A stretch of DNA of 64,000 nucleotides from Acidimicrobiales bacterium (GCA_036378675.1 DASUWA010000017.1:1-64000); one strand, 5' to 3'. Shown: positions 9,501-18,441, counted from the stretch's first letter. Notes: generated by a model from the sequence alone, not told the origin. Numbers and translations: made by a program.

Positions 9501-10706
9501 GTGCCTGCGTTCGTCTTCCCCGGCCAAGGCGCCCAACGCGCCGGCATGGGCCGGCCTTGGACGTTCCATCCTTCCTGGGAGATCGTCGAAGACGCTTCGG
9601 AAGTATCGGGGCATGACATCTCCCATCTCCTGCTCGACGCGTCGATAGAGGAGCTGACCGAGACACGAAATGCTCAGCTAGCGACGTTTACCTTCAGCTT
9701 GCTGGTGCTCGACGCAGTCGAGCGCCTCGGCGTAGAGCCGACGGGAGTCGCAGGTCACTCGGTCGGTGAGTACAGCGCTCTAGCCGCGAGCGGCGTTCTC
9801 GGGTTCGAGGACTCGGTGCGGGTCGTCGCGGAGCGAGGCGCCGCGATGCAGTCCGCGGCCGACGCGCAGCACGGGGTCATGGCGATCGTCTCGGGATGCG
9901 ACTCTGACACCGTAGACATCGCCTGTCGCCTGGCTGATGGCGACGTGTGGGTGGCCAACTTCAACAGCGCCGAGGAAACCGTGATCGCAGGTGACGCCGA
10001 AGCGGTCGCCCTGGCGGGCGCCATAGCCGTCGGCATGGAGGCAAGGAAGGTCACTCCCGTGCCGGTCGGCGGAGCGTTCCACACTCCTTACATGGAGACT
10101 GCTCGAACGAGACTGCGTAAGGTCCTCGCCTCCACGACATTCCATGACAGCGACATTCCGGCGATCGCGAACGTCGACGCGCGCAACCACGTGGGTGGCG
10201 GTGAATGGCCACGACTCCTTTCGGCTCAGCTGTGCAATCCGGTCCGGTGGCGTCAAAGCGTCATGCGCCTGGGTGGCATTCTCGACCGCGGCGCGGACAC
10301 CGAGTGGCTTTTCGTCGAACTCGGCCCGGGGGACTCGCTCGCTACCATGATCCGCCAGACGCTTCCGAGCGTGACAGCACTCGCCGTGACTGTTCCGGCC
10401 GACCTGGACACGCTCGTCGAGACCGCTGCGGGAAGCCCGGCGATGCACGCGTTCGCCGCAGAACACCAAGGGGAGCACTTGTACGTTTCCGAGAGGGTTG
10501 TCATCAGCCCAAGCGCCGGAATCTTCGAGCCAGCGTCAGGTACCGACCTTTCCCCCGGCGCGGGCATCGTCGTCGGAACCCTCCTCGGCACGGTCTCCGG
10601 AGAGGAGATTCGTTCACCATTCGCCGGTCGGCTCGAAGGCACCCTGGCCCACCCAGGTGAGCGGGTCCAGACCGGGCAACCTATTGCTTGGCTGCACGCG
10701 TCATGA
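9501..10706 (+). CDS. fabD: Malonyl-CoA:ACP transacylase with C-terminal lipoyl/biotinyl-like domain
   Basis: Transfers malonyl from CoA to acyl carrier protein for type II fatty-acid synthesis. Residues 1-300 are the FabD acyltransferase: FPGQGAQ near the start, nucleophile Ser87 in GHSVGEY, catalytic His194 in AFHTPYM. Residues about 330-401 are extra and resemble a biotinyl/lipoyl hammerhead fold (SPFAGRLEG, HPGERVQTGQPIAWL). At the hairpin where a carrier would have its Lys (as in MKM) there is GTVSGEEIR, so it is probably not biotinylated or lipoylated. Typical FabD is about 310 residues, so this one is long. Ribosome site AGGAGG (9485-9490) precedes the GTG start. First gene of the fab operon. 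Confidence 0.88.
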   Translation: MPAFVFPGQGAQRAGMGRPWTFHPSWEIVEDASEVSGHDISHLLLDASIEELTETRNAQLATFTFSLLVLDAVERLGVEPTGVAGHSVGEYSALAASGVLGFEDSVRVVAERGAAMQSAADAQHGVMAIVSGCDSDTVDIACRLADGDVWVANFNSAEETVIAGDAEAVALAGAIAVGMEARKVTPVPVGGAFHTPYMETARTRLRKVLASTTFHDSDIPAIANVDARNHVGGGEWPRLLSAQLCNPVRWRQSVMRLGGILDRGADTEWLFVELGPGDSLATMIRQTLPSVTALAVTVPADLDTLVETAAGSPAMHAFAAEHQGEHLYVSERVVISPSAGIFEPASGTDLSPGAGIVVGTLLGTVSGEEIRSPFAGRLEGTLAHPGERVQTGQPIAWLHAS

Positions 10707-11686
10707 CGGGGGCTCACATCACCGGTTGGGGAAGCGCGCTACCCGACACGGTCGTCACCAACGAGGACATGACGACCCTTTTCGAGACCAGCGACGAGTG
10801 GATCGTCGAGCGCAGCGGCATACGGACCCGCCGAGCCGCCACAGGACCATTCGTGCCGGAGCAACCTCCGGCCCACCCAAAAGAGGGACTGGGTACGACT
10901 GGGGCTCTTGCTGTCGCCGCCGGTAAGAAGGCGCTTGCCGTCGCGGGCGTCCAGGCGTCCGACGTCGGACTGCTCATACTTTGCACGACCACCCCTGACC
11001 AACTAATTCCCGCCTCATCCGCCGCCGCGTCGGCCGGCTTGGGGATCGGCGGAGGCGCGATGGACGTCAACGCCGCGTGCGCCGGGTTCACCTACGGGCT
11101 GGTAACCGCTGCCGGAATGGTCGCCGCTGGGCTGGAGAAAGTTCTTCTCGTCGGATCCGAGACCCTGACGCGGGCTACCAACTGGGACGACCGCACGAAC
11201 GCCTTCTTGTTCGGGGACGGCGCCGGCGCGGTCGTGGTCGAGGCCTGCCCTGGCGAAAGCTCGCTCCTCGGCTGGGATCTCGGCGTTGACGGGACCTTGG
11301 TGCCCCTCCTGTACGCGGACCACGGGTCGCCCGGCATGGTCATGCGGGGGCAGGAGGTGTTCCGCAAGGCGGTCCGGGTAACGGTCGACTCCGCCACGGC
11401 GTCGATGGAGCGCGCCAAGGTGACAGCAGACGACATCGCGCTCTTCGTCCCTCATCAAGCCAACATCCGGATCATGGAGGCAGCCGCATCCCGCTTAGGG
11501 CTGCCCGAAGAAAAGGTCGCCTCGGTGATCGACAAGACCGGGAACACAAGCTCGGCCTCGATCCCACTGGCGCTGATCGACGCGGTCGAATCAGGTCGGT
11601 TGAAAGACGGGGACCTCGTGCTCCTGGCGGGCTTCGGCGCGGGAATGACCTGGGCCTCGGCGGTATGGCGTTGGGGGCGGCGCTGA
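10703..11686 (+). CDS. fabH: 3-oxoacyl-ACP synthase III (KAS III)
   Basis: Starts fatty-acid elongation by condensing an acyl-CoA primer with malonyl-ACP. 327 residues from the ATG at 10703, which overlaps the fabD stop as ATGA; an in-frame ATG at 10688 would overlap fabD further. Catalytic triad visible: Cys126 in NAACAGF, His in PHQANIRI, Asn in KTGNTSSAS. About 20 residues (FVPEQPPAHPKEGLG) near residue 50 look like a small insertion relative to E. coli FabH. Cytoplasmic. Preference for straight or branched primers cannot be read from sequence. Confidence 0.93.
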   Translation: MTGAHITGWGSALPDTVVTNEDMTTLFETSDEWIVERSGIRTRRAATGPFVPEQPPAHPKEGLGTTGALAVAAGKKALAVAGVQASDVGLLILCTTTPDQLIPASSAAASAGLGIGGGAMDVNAACAGFTYGLVTAAGMVAAGLEKVLLVGSETLTRATNWDDRTNAFLFGDGAGAVVVEACPGESSLLGWDLGVDGTLVPLLYADHGSPGMVMRGQEVFRKAVRVTVDSATASMERAKVTADDIALFVPHQANIRIMEAAASRLGLPEEKVASVIDKTGNTSSASIPLALIDAVESGRLKDGDLVLLAGFGAGMTWASAVWRWGRR

Positions 11687-11751
11687 CCATCTCGGCGAGC
11701 AACTAATTTCGTAATTCTGGCACTGGATGGCTTGACCCCACAGGCTCGGAC

Positions 11752-11756
11752 GGAGG
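11752..11756 (+). promoter_or_regulatory. Ribosome binding site deciding the acpP start
   Basis: GGAGG lies 5 nt before the ATG at 11762 and inside the extension that would follow from an upstream in-frame start at 11732, so 11762 is the start. Confidence 0.7.
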
Positions 11757-11761
11757 AAGAA

Positions 11762-12001
11762 ATGGACAACACTGAAGCATTCGACAAGTTCAAGCAGTGC
11801 GCCGTCGACGTTCTGCAAGTCCCGGCCGACAAGGTCACCCCCGACGCGGCCTTCGGCCCCGATCTCGACGCGGACAGCCTCGACCTGGTTGAGCTGGTAA
11901 TGGCGCTCGAGGAGGAGTTCGGCATCAGCGTCGACGAGTCCGAACTCGAAGGCGTCGAGACCGTCGGCCAGGCGTTCGAGCTCGTATCGTCCAAGCTCTG
12001 A
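11762..12001 (+). CDS. acpP: Acyl carrier protein
   Basis: 79-residue acidic protein carrying growing acyl chains on a phosphopantetheine arm. The attachment serine is in DADSLDLVEL, and the four-helix ACP pattern is complete (EEEFGISV, VGQAFELV). The start follows GGAGG. Its stop TGA shares its final A with the ATG of fabF (TGATG), so translation is coupled. A 75-nt gap separates it from fabH. It lies among fabD, fabH and fabF, which fixes its role in fatty-acid synthesis. Confidence 0.95.
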   Translation: MDNTEAFDKFKQCAVDVLQVPADKVTPDAAFGPDLDADSLDLVELVMALEEEFGISVDESELEGVETVGQAFELVSSKL

Positions 12002-13218
12002 TGCTGGTCGTCCACCCGACGCCTAACGGGCGCGATGGAATCCAGGGCCGCCGGGTTGTCGTCACCGGGGTCGGAGTGGTCGCGCCGTGCGGTGTCGGGC
12101 GAGACGCCTTCTGGGCGGGCCTTCTCGGCCCGGCACCCGAAGGACCCCGACGGGTGGAGGCGTTCGACGCCACTCCGATCTTCGGGCCCAAGGAAATTCG
12201 GCGAGTCGACCGCTTCACTCAGTTCGCGGCGGTCGCCGCTGCCGAGGCCGTGGAAGACGCGGGCGGGGTGAGCTCGTTCGCTTCGGATCCGGATCGGACC
12301 GGCGTAATCGTCGGCACGGGCGTAGGGGGCATCGAGACACTCGAAGAACAGATAAAGGTGCTCCTCGACCGCGGAGCCCGCAGGGTAAGCCCGTTCCTCG
12401 TTCCGATGATGATGGGCAACCGGGGTGCGGCCGACATCTCGATGCGATACGGGTTCCGCGGGCCCTGCGAGACAACCGTGACGGCGTGCGCAGCCGGGAC
12501 GCACAGCGTCGCGAACGGAGCCCGCCTCGTAGCAACCGGCCGTTGCGACGTCGTCATCGCTGGATCTGCCGAGGCGGCCATGACCGAGACGAGCATCGCC
12601 GGCTTCACCAACATGACCGCCCTTTCCACGACCGGCGTATCCATGCCGTTCGATGCCAAGCGTGACGGCTTCGTTATGGGAGAGGGGGCGGGCATCCTCG
12701 TGCTCGAGGAGCTCGACCGTGCCGTTGCACGGGGAGCAAAGATCTACGCGGAAGTGCTCGGGGCAGCCAGTACGGCCGACGCCCACCACATCACCGCTCC
12801 GGCTCCTCAAGGGATCGGAGCGGTCACGTGCATGGAGTTGGCGTTGGTCGACGCTGGAGTAGGGGCCGAGGCTGTGACCCACATCAACGCCCACGGAACC
12901 TCCACGCCCGCCAACGACCTCGCCGAGTCACAGGCGATCGTAAAAGTGTTCGGCTCCCCCGGACCGGCCGTCACCTCGATCAAGGGAATCACCGGCCATT
13001 CACTCGGTGCGGCAGGTTCGCTCGAGGCCGCCGCCCTGGCGCTGACGATCGAGCGCTCTCTCATTCCGCCCACCGCCGGACTCAACGACCAGGATCCCGA
13101 GATAACGATTGATGTTGTACGCGGCCAGCCGCGCAAATGGGAACCGGGACCGGCGCTGTCGAACTCGTTCGGCTTCGGCGGTCACAACGGAACCCTGGTG
13201 TTGGGCCCGATCGCCTGA
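12001..13218 (+). CDS. fabF: 3-oxoacyl-ACP synthase II (KAS II)
   Basis: Elongating condensing enzyme of type II fatty-acid synthesis, 405 residues. Catalytic Cys163 in TACAAGT, first His in NAHGTSTPAND and second His in GHSLGAAGS, the Cys-His-His triad of KAS I/II. The glycine-rich end NSFGFGGHN is present. The start codon overlaps the acpP stop by one base. Last gene of the fab operon; no fabG, fabI or fabZ is present in the window. A KasA/KasB-like role in longer chains is possible but not shown. Confidence 0.94.
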   Translation: MLVVHPTPNGRDGIQGRRVVVTGVGVVAPCGVGRDAFWAGLLGPAPEGPRRVEAFDATPIFGPKEIRRVDRFTQFAAVAAAEAVEDAGGVSSFASDPDRTGVIVGTGVGGIETLEEQIKVLLDRGARRVSPFLVPMMMGNRGAADISMRYGFRGPCETTVTACAAGTHSVANGARLVATGRCDVVIAGSAEAAMTETSIAGFTNMTALSTTGVSMPFDAKRDGFVMGEGAGILVLEELDRAVARGAKIYAEVLGAASTADAHHITAPAPQGIGAVTCMELALVDAGVGAEAVTHINAHGTSTPANDLAESQAIVKVFGSPGPAVTSIKGITGHSLGAAGSLEAAALALTIERSLIPPTAGLNDQDPEITIDVVRGQPRKWEPGPALSNSFGFGGHNGTLVLGPIA

Positions 13219-13223
13219 ATCAT

Positions 13224-13243
13224 CTTGCGCCCCCGGCGCGAAG
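13224..13243. terminator. Probable hairpin terminator between fabF and bcp
   Basis: CTTGCGCC-CCC-GGCGCGAAG forms a GC-rich stem with one bulge in the 27-nt gap between two convergent genes. It could act for both, but lacks a clear T-run. Confidence 0.4.
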
Positions 13244-13245
13244 AG

Positions 13246-13704
13246 TCAGGCAGCCAGCGCGGCGAGCAGGTTCTTCGGCGTGTCCGCCGGGGAGATCTTG
13301 TACCAGACCTGAGCGAGCTTGCCCTTTCCGTCAACCAGGAAGGCGGAACGGAGAATGCCCATGTACTTCTTTCCATACATCGACTTCTCCGTCCACACTC
13401 CGTAGGCGTCGGCGACCGCATGGTCCTCGTCCGCGAGCAGCGGAAATCCGAGGCCGTACTTCTGATCGAACTTGGCCTGGCGGGCCGGCGGGTCCGGGCT
13501 GATTCCTAGGACGGCCGTGTCTCCGATGTCGCCGAGGATGTCCCTCAGGCCGCACGCCTGCGCGGTGCAACCGGGCGTATCGGCCTTCGGATAGAAGTAG
13601 ACCAGAACAGACCTTCCCTTGAAGTCGGACAGCTTCACCTTTTGGCCGCTTTGGTCGAGCAGGGTGAACGTGGGTGCCTTGTCTCCAGGTTTCAGCTGGG
13701 CCAT
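13246..13704 (-). CDS. bcp: Thiol peroxidase, Bcp/PrxQ-type peroxiredoxin
   Basis: Reduces hydroperoxides in the cytoplasm. 152 residues with the AhpC/TSA thioredoxin fold. The peroxidatic Cys46 is in DTPGCTAQ and the resolving Cys51 lies five residues on, the atypical 2-Cys arrangement of Bcp/PrxQ. Pro and Thr of the active site (YPKADTPGC) are intact. The gene stands alone, convergent with fabF and divergent from the UbiB-family gene. The reductant is probably thioredoxin or, in this lineage, possibly a mycothiol system (inference). Confidence 0.92.
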   Translation of the reverse strand: MAQLKPGDKAPTFTLLDQSGQKVKLSDFKGRSVLVYFYPKADTPGCTAQACGLRDILGDIGDTAVLGISPDPPARQAKFDQKYGLGFPLLADEDHAVADAYGVWTEKSMYGKKYMGILRSAFLVDGKGKLAQVWYKISPADTPKNLLAALAA

Positions 13705-13774
13705 GAACGCGCATCGTAGCCAGTCCTGATCGAACTCCGGTTTCCTCGGATGTCGGTTCCGTTCCGCCTCCCAC

Positions 13775-13780
13775 TAGGGT
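13775..13780 (+). promoter_or_regulatory. Candidate -10 of leaderless promoter for the UbiB-family gene
   Basis: TAGGGT (TANNNT) ends 6 nt before the ATG at 13787, placing transcription start at or next to the start codon. Confidence 0.5.
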
Positions 13781-13786
13781 CGAAGG

Positions 13787-15397
13787 ATGCAGCAGCCGAC
13801 GCCCGTCGACCTTGCCGTAGGAGGGTTCAGTTCAGACCCTCCGTGGTTGGTCGACCCGGACCACCTGGTGTGGCGGAAGGGCTGCGCGGCGCTTCGGGCC
13901 CGCACAGCGGCCCAGGTTCCCGAGCTTCTTCGCCGGCGCCGTCTTCCGCCCGGTCGGCGGGTCGTGAGGGTGGGTTTCACACTCGGACGGGCACTCGGTG
14001 GCTGGTACCTGCTCGACCGGAGAAGAGCAAGGCGCAGCAACCAACCTGAGATCTCACGCGCGGGGCTGTCGCGGCGGCTGCGCGAAGCGTTCCAGGCGCT
14101 CGGGCCCACCTACATAAAGCTCGGCCAGATCCTTTCCTCCGGCGAGGGGCTGTTTCCGGTCGAGCTGGTCACCCAGTTCCGGTTCCTGCGTGACCGTGTG
14201 CCTCCCGAAACCTTCGAAACGGTAAGGAGCGTGGTCGAACAGGATCTAGGCAAGCGGCTCGAGGAAGTCTTCGAGCGGTTCGACAGAACCCCGGTCGCCG
14301 CTGCCTCGATCGCCCAGGTGCACGCAGCGAAGCTCCGCACCGGCGAAGAGGTCGTCGTGAAGGTGCAGAGACCGACGGTCGCGGAGCTCGTCCGCTCGGA
14401 TCTTGCCGCGATGAGCTGGATCGCACCCTTTCTCATCGGACGAATCCCGGTAACTGCGCTCGCCAATCCCCCCGCGCTCGTAGAGCTTTTCGCCGAGACG
14501 ATCGTCGAGGAACTCGACTTCCGTCTCGAAGCGGACAACATGCTCGACATCGCGCATGTCTTCGCCTCCACGGGACAGCGATCGGTTGTCGTGCCACGCC
14601 CACACCCGACGCTCGTTACACCGAGAGTTCTGGTGATGGAGAGACTCGACGGGTTCTGTTTCGACGACGTCGAGGGAATGCGGGCCGCCGGCATCGACAC
14701 CGAAGCGGTGGTGAGGGCGTTGATGATCTCCTTCTTCGAAGGAGCGACCCTGTTCGGGGTCTTCCACGGGGACCTTCACGGCGGGAACCTGTTCGTGCGG
14801 CACGACGGAACCATCGCCCTTCTCGACTACGGCATCACCGGCCGGCTCGACGAGCCACGCCGCCTCGCCTTCCTGCGGATGCTCATGGGCGGCACGATCA
14901 ACGACGTCAAGATGCAGCTGTCTGCGCTGCGCGACCTAGGGGCGCTTCCCGCCGACACTGACCTCGACTGCGTAGTCCGGGATCTTGGACTCGACCAGCC
15001 GGTCAAGGATCCGACCACGATGACCCCCGACGAGCTGCTCTCCGAGATTCGGGAGATGATCAAGAAGCTGCTCGGTTACGGCGCCCGCTTCCCGAAGGTG
15101 CTCATGCTGTACGTCAAGGACATGCTTTTCCTCGACGGCGCCCTTGCGACGCTCGCACCGGATGTAGATCTGTTCTCCGAAGTCACCCAGATCGCGACCT
15201 ACTTCACCGAGCGCTACGGCGAGCGGATCGCCGCCGAAGTCGGAGTCGACCCGCGACAGCAGGCGATCGACCTCGACGGAATGCGTGCCCAGTTCGGCCT
15301 GACCCCCGAGGTCGAGCGCATGAGCTACCGCGACCTGCAGGCCAGGCGGGAGCTGATCCGCAAGCGAATGGAAGAGCACCGCAGGACACGGCGATAA
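13787..15397 (+). CDS. ABC1/UbiB-family atypical protein kinase-like ATPase
   Basis: 536 residues. UbiB-family hallmarks are present in order: KLGQ (in YIKLGQILS), the A-rich loop VAAASIAQVHAA, an ATP-binding Lys in VVVKVQRP, HGDLHGGN and the metal-binding LLDYGITG. UbiB/COQ8 proteins are ATPases needed for quinone biosynthesis or lipid handling at the membrane. This organism appears to make menaquinone, so a direct ubiquinone role is unlikely. The C-terminal residues are basic (MEEHRRTRR) with no clear transmembrane pair. The gene is apparently leaderless. Family certain, substrate unknown. Confidence 0.85.
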   Translation: MQQPTPVDLAVGGFSSDPPWLVDPDHLVWRKGCAALRARTAAQVPELLRRRRLPPGRRVVRVGFTLGRALGGWYLLDRRRARRSNQPEISRAGLSRRLREAFQALGPTYIKLGQILSSGEGLFPVELVTQFRFLRDRVPPETFETVRSVVEQDLGKRLEEVFERFDRTPVAAASIAQVHAAKLRTGEEVVVKVQRPTVAELVRSDLAAMSWIAPFLIGRIPVTALANPPALVELFAETIVEELDFRLEADNMLDIAHVFASTGQRSVVVPRPHPTLVTPRVLVMERLDGFCFDDVEGMRAAGIDTEAVVRALMISFFEGATLFGVFHGDLHGGNLFVRHDGTIALLDYGITGRLDEPRRLAFLRMLMGGTINDVKMQLSALRDLGALPADTDLDCVVRDLGLDQPVKDPTTMTPDELLSEIREMIKKLLGYGARFPKVLMLYVKDMLFLDGALATLAPDVDLFSEVTQIATYFTERYGERIAAEVGVDPRQQAIDLDGMRAQFGLTPEVERMSYRDLQARRELIRKRMEEHRRTRR

Positions 15398-15438
15398 AGC
15401 CAGACCGTCCGCCGCGGCCGGTACCCTGTTAGTCCCCC

Positions 15439-17301
15439 ATGCAACGCCCAGACCTACGTAACGTCGCGATCGTCGCCCATGTCGACCATGGCAAGACCAC
15501 CCTGGTGGACGCCATGCTCCGGCAGTCCGGCGCGTTCCGAGCCAACCAGGAAGTCGCCGATCGGGTCCTCGACTCCATGGATCTGGAGCGTGAGAAGGGA
15601 ATCACCATCCTGGCCAAGAACACCGCGGTCCGATACGGCGACCTGACCATCAACATCGTCGATACTCCAGGGCACGCGGACTTCGGCGGGGAAGTCGAAC
15701 GAGGCCTCACCATGGTCGACGGCGTTCTGTTGCTGGTCGACGCCAGCGAAGGGCCGCTGCCCCAGACCAGGTTCGTTCTGCGCAAGACCCTCGAAGCCCG
15801 CCTACCGGTCATCTGCGTGATCAACAAGATCGACCGGCCGGACGCGCGTCCCGGTGAGGTGATCGACGCGGTCTACGAGTTGTTCATGGACCTCGGCGCG
15901 GACGAGCACCAGATCGAATTCCCGATCGTCTACTGCAACGCACGCGCGGGCAAGGCTGCCATGGCAGCAGAGGACGTCGCCTCGGCCCCGGACCTCAAGG
16001 TTCTGTTCGACCTTCTGGTCGATCACATACCCGCTCCGTCATACGAGGAGGGCCATCCCTTCCAGGCGTTGGTAACCAACCTCGACGCCTCGCCCTACGT
16101 CGGCCGTCTCGCTCTGTGCCGGATACGCAACGGATGGGTCAAGAAGGGCCAGACCGTGGCGTGGTGCCGTCACGACCGATCGATCGAGCGGGTCAGGCTG
16201 TCCGAGCTGTACGTGACCGAAGCACTCGAGCGGGTCGACGCGCCCCCGCAAGGAGCCGGCCCCGGAGACATCATTGCCGTAGCTGGAATTCCTGAAATCA
16301 TGATCGGTGACACGCTGGCCGATTCGGAAGACCCGCGGCAGCTCCCGGTCATAACCATCGACGATCCCAGCATCTCGATGACCATCGGCGTCAACACGTC
16401 ACCCCTGGCGGGCAAGCCAGTCTCCGGCGCACATCCGGGCACGAAGCTGACGGCTCGGTTGATCAAGAGCCGGCTGGACGCCGAGCTCGTCGGCAACGTG
16501 AGCATTCGGGTGCTGCCGACCGAGAGGCCCGACACGTGGGAAGTGCAGGGACGAGGCGAGCTGGCTCTGGCCGTTCTGGTCGAGCTCATGCGAAGAGAGG
16601 GCTTCGAGCTGACCGTGGGCAAGCCGCAGGTCCTCACCAAGGAGATCGGCGGCAAGCTTCACGAGCCGATGGAGCGGGTCTCCGTTGACGTTCCGGAGGA
16701 CTTCATGGGCGTGGTGACTCAGCTCCTGTCGCTGCGCAAGGGGCGTATGGAGTCGATGACCAACCACGGAACGACCGGCTGGTGCCGGATGGATTGGCTG
16801 GTTCCGTCGCGGGGGCTGATCGGTTTTCGCACCGAGTTCCTCACCGAAACTCGGGGCACCGGGCAGCTCCACCACGTGTTCGAGGGGTACGAGCCCTGGC
16901 ACGGTGATCTTCGAACCCGACCGAACGGGTCGATGGTTGCGGACCGCCGCGGACCGACGACGTCGTACGCGCTGACCACCCTGCAGGAGCGGGGAGCACT
17001 CTTTGTCGGGCCGGGCGTCGAGGTCTACGAAGGGATGATCGTCGGCGAGAACGCTCGCTCCGAGGACATGGACGTCAATCCGACCAAGGAGAAGAAGCTC
17101 ACCAACATGCGTGCCGCGGCCGCCGACGAAACCGTTCGGCTGGTCCCCGCGCTGCAGCTTTCACTTGAGCAGGCACTCGAGTTCATCCGCGAGGACGAAT
17201 GCGTCGAGGTGACGCCGGCCAGTGTGCGGTTGCGGAAAGTGATCCTCGACCAATCCGACCGAGCTCGCCGGCGAGCGGCTGGCAGGCCTCCTCGGTCCTA
17301 G
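15439..17301 (+). CDS. typA: Translational GTPase TypA/BipA
   Basis: Ribosome-associated GTPase of the elongation-factor G group, 620 residues as usual. G-domain motifs: G1 [11 protein letters not shown]2 region [12 protein letters not shown]3 [12 protein letters not shown]4 [11 protein letters not shown]-like domains III and V follow ([21 protein letters not shown]). It acts in ribosome assembly and stress or low-temperature growth. TACCCT (15422-15427) lies 11 nt before the ATG. The stop codon and the last few codons fall inside a 48-bp tandem repeat, so the extreme C-terminus may vary between strains. Confidence 0.95.
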   Translation: MQRPDLRNVAIVAHVDHGKTTLVDAMLRQSGAFRANQEVADRVLDSMDLEREKGITILAKNTAVRYGDLTINIVDTPGHADFGGEVERGLTMVDGVLLLVDASEGPLPQTRFVLRKTLEARLPVICVINKIDRPDARPGEVIDAVYELFMDLGADEHQIEFPIVYCNARAGKAAMAAEDVASAPDLKVLFDLLVDHIPAPSYEEGHPFQALVTNLDASPYVGRLALCRIRNGWVKKGQTVAWCRHDRSIERVRLSELYVTEALERVDAPPQGAGPGDIIAVAGIPEIMIGDTLADSEDPRQLPVITIDDPSISMTIGVNTSPLAGKPVSGAHPGTKLTARLIKSRLDAELVGNVSIRVLPTERPDTWEVQGRGELALAVLVELMRREGFELTVGKPQVLTKEIGGKLHEPMERVSVDVPEDFMGVVTQLLSLRKGRMESMTNHGTTGWCRMDWLVPSRGLIGFRTEFLTETRGTGQLHHVFEGYEPWHGDLRTRPNGSMVADRRGPTTSYALTTLQERGALFVGPGVEVYEGMIVGENARSEDMDVNPTKEKKLTNMRAAAADETVRLVPALQLSLEQALEFIREDECVEVTPASVRLRKVILDQSDRARRRAAGRPPRS

Positions 17302-17383
17302 GGAGCGGCGGGGGTCGGGCAAGGGTCTGCCAGGGCTCCTCGGTCCTAGGGAGCAGCGGGGGTCGGGCAAGGGTTTGCCAGGG
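17288..17383. repeat. Two 48-bp tandem repeats spanning the typA stop codon
   Basis: Copy 1 is 17288-17335 and copy 2 is 17336-17383, with two differences at repeat positions 20 and 40. Each begins CTCCTCGGTCCTAGGGAG and ends GGGTYTGCCAGGG. The typA TAG (17299-17301) lies in copy 1 and an equivalent TAG lies in copy 2. The 48-bp unit is a whole number of codons. Confidence 0.9.
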
Positions 17384-17509
17384 TTTGCCGGGGCCTCGGC
17401 CTGTCGTGACCGTTTTTTCGGGACATTTCGCATCTGCGGTACAGGACCCGGGTGCTTCGCGTTCCGTGCGTCCCACAGAAACAGTTTGTCCCGGCGTCCC
17501 CGTGTCTTT

Positions 17510-17515
17510 TAACAT
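17510..17515 (+). promoter_or_regulatory. Candidate -10 of leaderless promoter for the AbiEi/DUF559 gene
   Basis: TAACAT lies 8 nt before the ATG at 17524. TTGTCC (17486-17491) lies 18 nt upstream as a weak -35. No ribosome site is visible, consistent with a leaderless mRNA. Confidence 0.45.
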
Positions 17516-17526
17516 GAAATATCATG
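17513..17526. promoter_or_regulatory. Palindrome over the AbiEi/DUF559 start codon, possible operator
   Basis: CATGA-AATA-TCATG, a perfect inverted repeat in an A/T-rich patch overlapping the presumed -10 and the ATG. An N-terminal winged-helix protein could bind here to repress its own gene (inference). Confidence 0.4.
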
Positions 17527-18441
17527 AACAGCGGTATAAGTGAACTCTTCCGCCGCCAGTACGGAGCGATCAGCCGGGCGGATGCGACTGCCCTTGGACT
17601 GACTCGTCGCCAGATCGTCCAGCGGGTTCGCTCAGGCCTCTGGGTGGAGGCAAAGCCGGGCGTGTACCGGAATGCCGCCAGCCCAATTACGCCCGAACTG
17701 CTGATCATGGAGGCGATCCTCTCGGCCGGATCCGACTCGTTCGCATCCCACGGATCGGCCGCCTACCTGTGGTCGATGCTGACATGGAAGCAGGTCGGAG
17801 AGCGGGCGGCGGTCACGGTGGCAGGCTCACGCAACCCGCGCCGATACGGGTTCGACGTTCACCGGACCAGCAACCCTCAATGGGAGAGAGTCCGTCGCTG
17901 GAAAGGGATCGACTGCACCGACCCGCTGCGCACCCTCATCGACGTCTCGGCCGTCGTCGCCGCCGGCGTTCTGGACAGTGCGATTGACCGCTCCCTTTCG
18001 AGCGGCCTGGTCACCGTCGCCGGCTTGCAGCAGGAAATCGGCAGGCGCTCGGTTCAGGGCCGCAACGGGCTGGGGATACTCCGGGAGCGACTGAAGGTCA
18101 GAGGTTTTAGCGGGGCCCCTCGCCCGAGTGCGCTTGAAATGCGGGGCATCCAGTTCCTCCGGACCTACCGCATTCCCGTTGTCGGCCGAGAGGTCGTCAC
18201 CGGACCCGACGGCGAATACCGAGTGGACTTCGTCATCGTCGACAGGGTGGCTTGGGAACTCGACGGGTATGCCTGGCACTTCAGCCCAGAACACAAGGCC
18301 CGGGACGAGCGGCGTCGGAATGAGTTGCGGGCAGAAGGTTGGGAGCTTTATGTCTCGGATTGGCGATCGTTGTCGGGGGAACCTCTCGTCATCGCGCATA
18401 CTCTGCGCAACGCCGTCGCTCGCGCGGCTCGATCGTCCTGA
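17524..18441 (+). CDS. AbiEi-type winged-helix domain fused to DUF559 (Vsr-like) nuclease domain
   Basis: 305 residues. Residues about 5-60 look like the winged-helix of AbiEi-family antitoxins (QYGAISRADATALGLTRRQI, GLWVEAKPGVYR). Residues about 215-300 look like the DUF559 domain of the very-short-patch-repair/restriction-endonuclease fold (YRVDFVIVDRVAWELDGY, then RRRNELRAEGWELYVSDW), with candidate catalytic Asp and Glu in VDF and ELDG. Such proteins are frequent in actinobacteria and usually unpaired; no AbiEii-like toxin lies next to it. It may be a nuclease regulated by its own DNA-binding domain, but function is unproven. Confidence 0.7.
   Translation: MNSGISELFRRQYGAISRADATALGLTRRQIVQRVRSGLWVEAKPGVYRNAASPITPELLIMEAILSAGSDSFASHGSAAYLWSMLTWKQVGERAAVTVAGSRNPRRYGFDVHRTSNPQWERVRRWKGIDCTDPLRTLIDVSAVVAAGVLDSAIDRSLSSGLVTVAGLQQEIGRRSVQGRNGLGILRERLKVRGFSGAPRPSALEMRGIQFLRTYRIPVVGREVVTGPDGEYRVDFVIVDRVAWELDGYAWHFSPEHKARDERRRNELRAEGWELYVSDWRSLSGEPLVIAHTLRNAVARAARSS

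Noticed and set aside
11455-12894. A 479-codon minus-strand open frame opposite fabH, acpP and fabF
   Set aside because: It runs antisense to three well-supported fatty-acid genes, has no recognisable motifs and an Arg/Ser/Pro-rich composition typical of high-GC antisense frames.
17302-17523. rRNA-like or riboswitch leader before the AbiEi/DUF559 gene
   Set aside because: No conserved riboswitch core was found; the region is explained by the tandem repeat, a short shared element and a probable leaderless promoter.
17524-18441. Complete AbiE toxin-antitoxin pair
   Set aside because: No AbiEii nucleotidyltransferase-like gene follows; the next gene is an oxidoreductase on the other strand.
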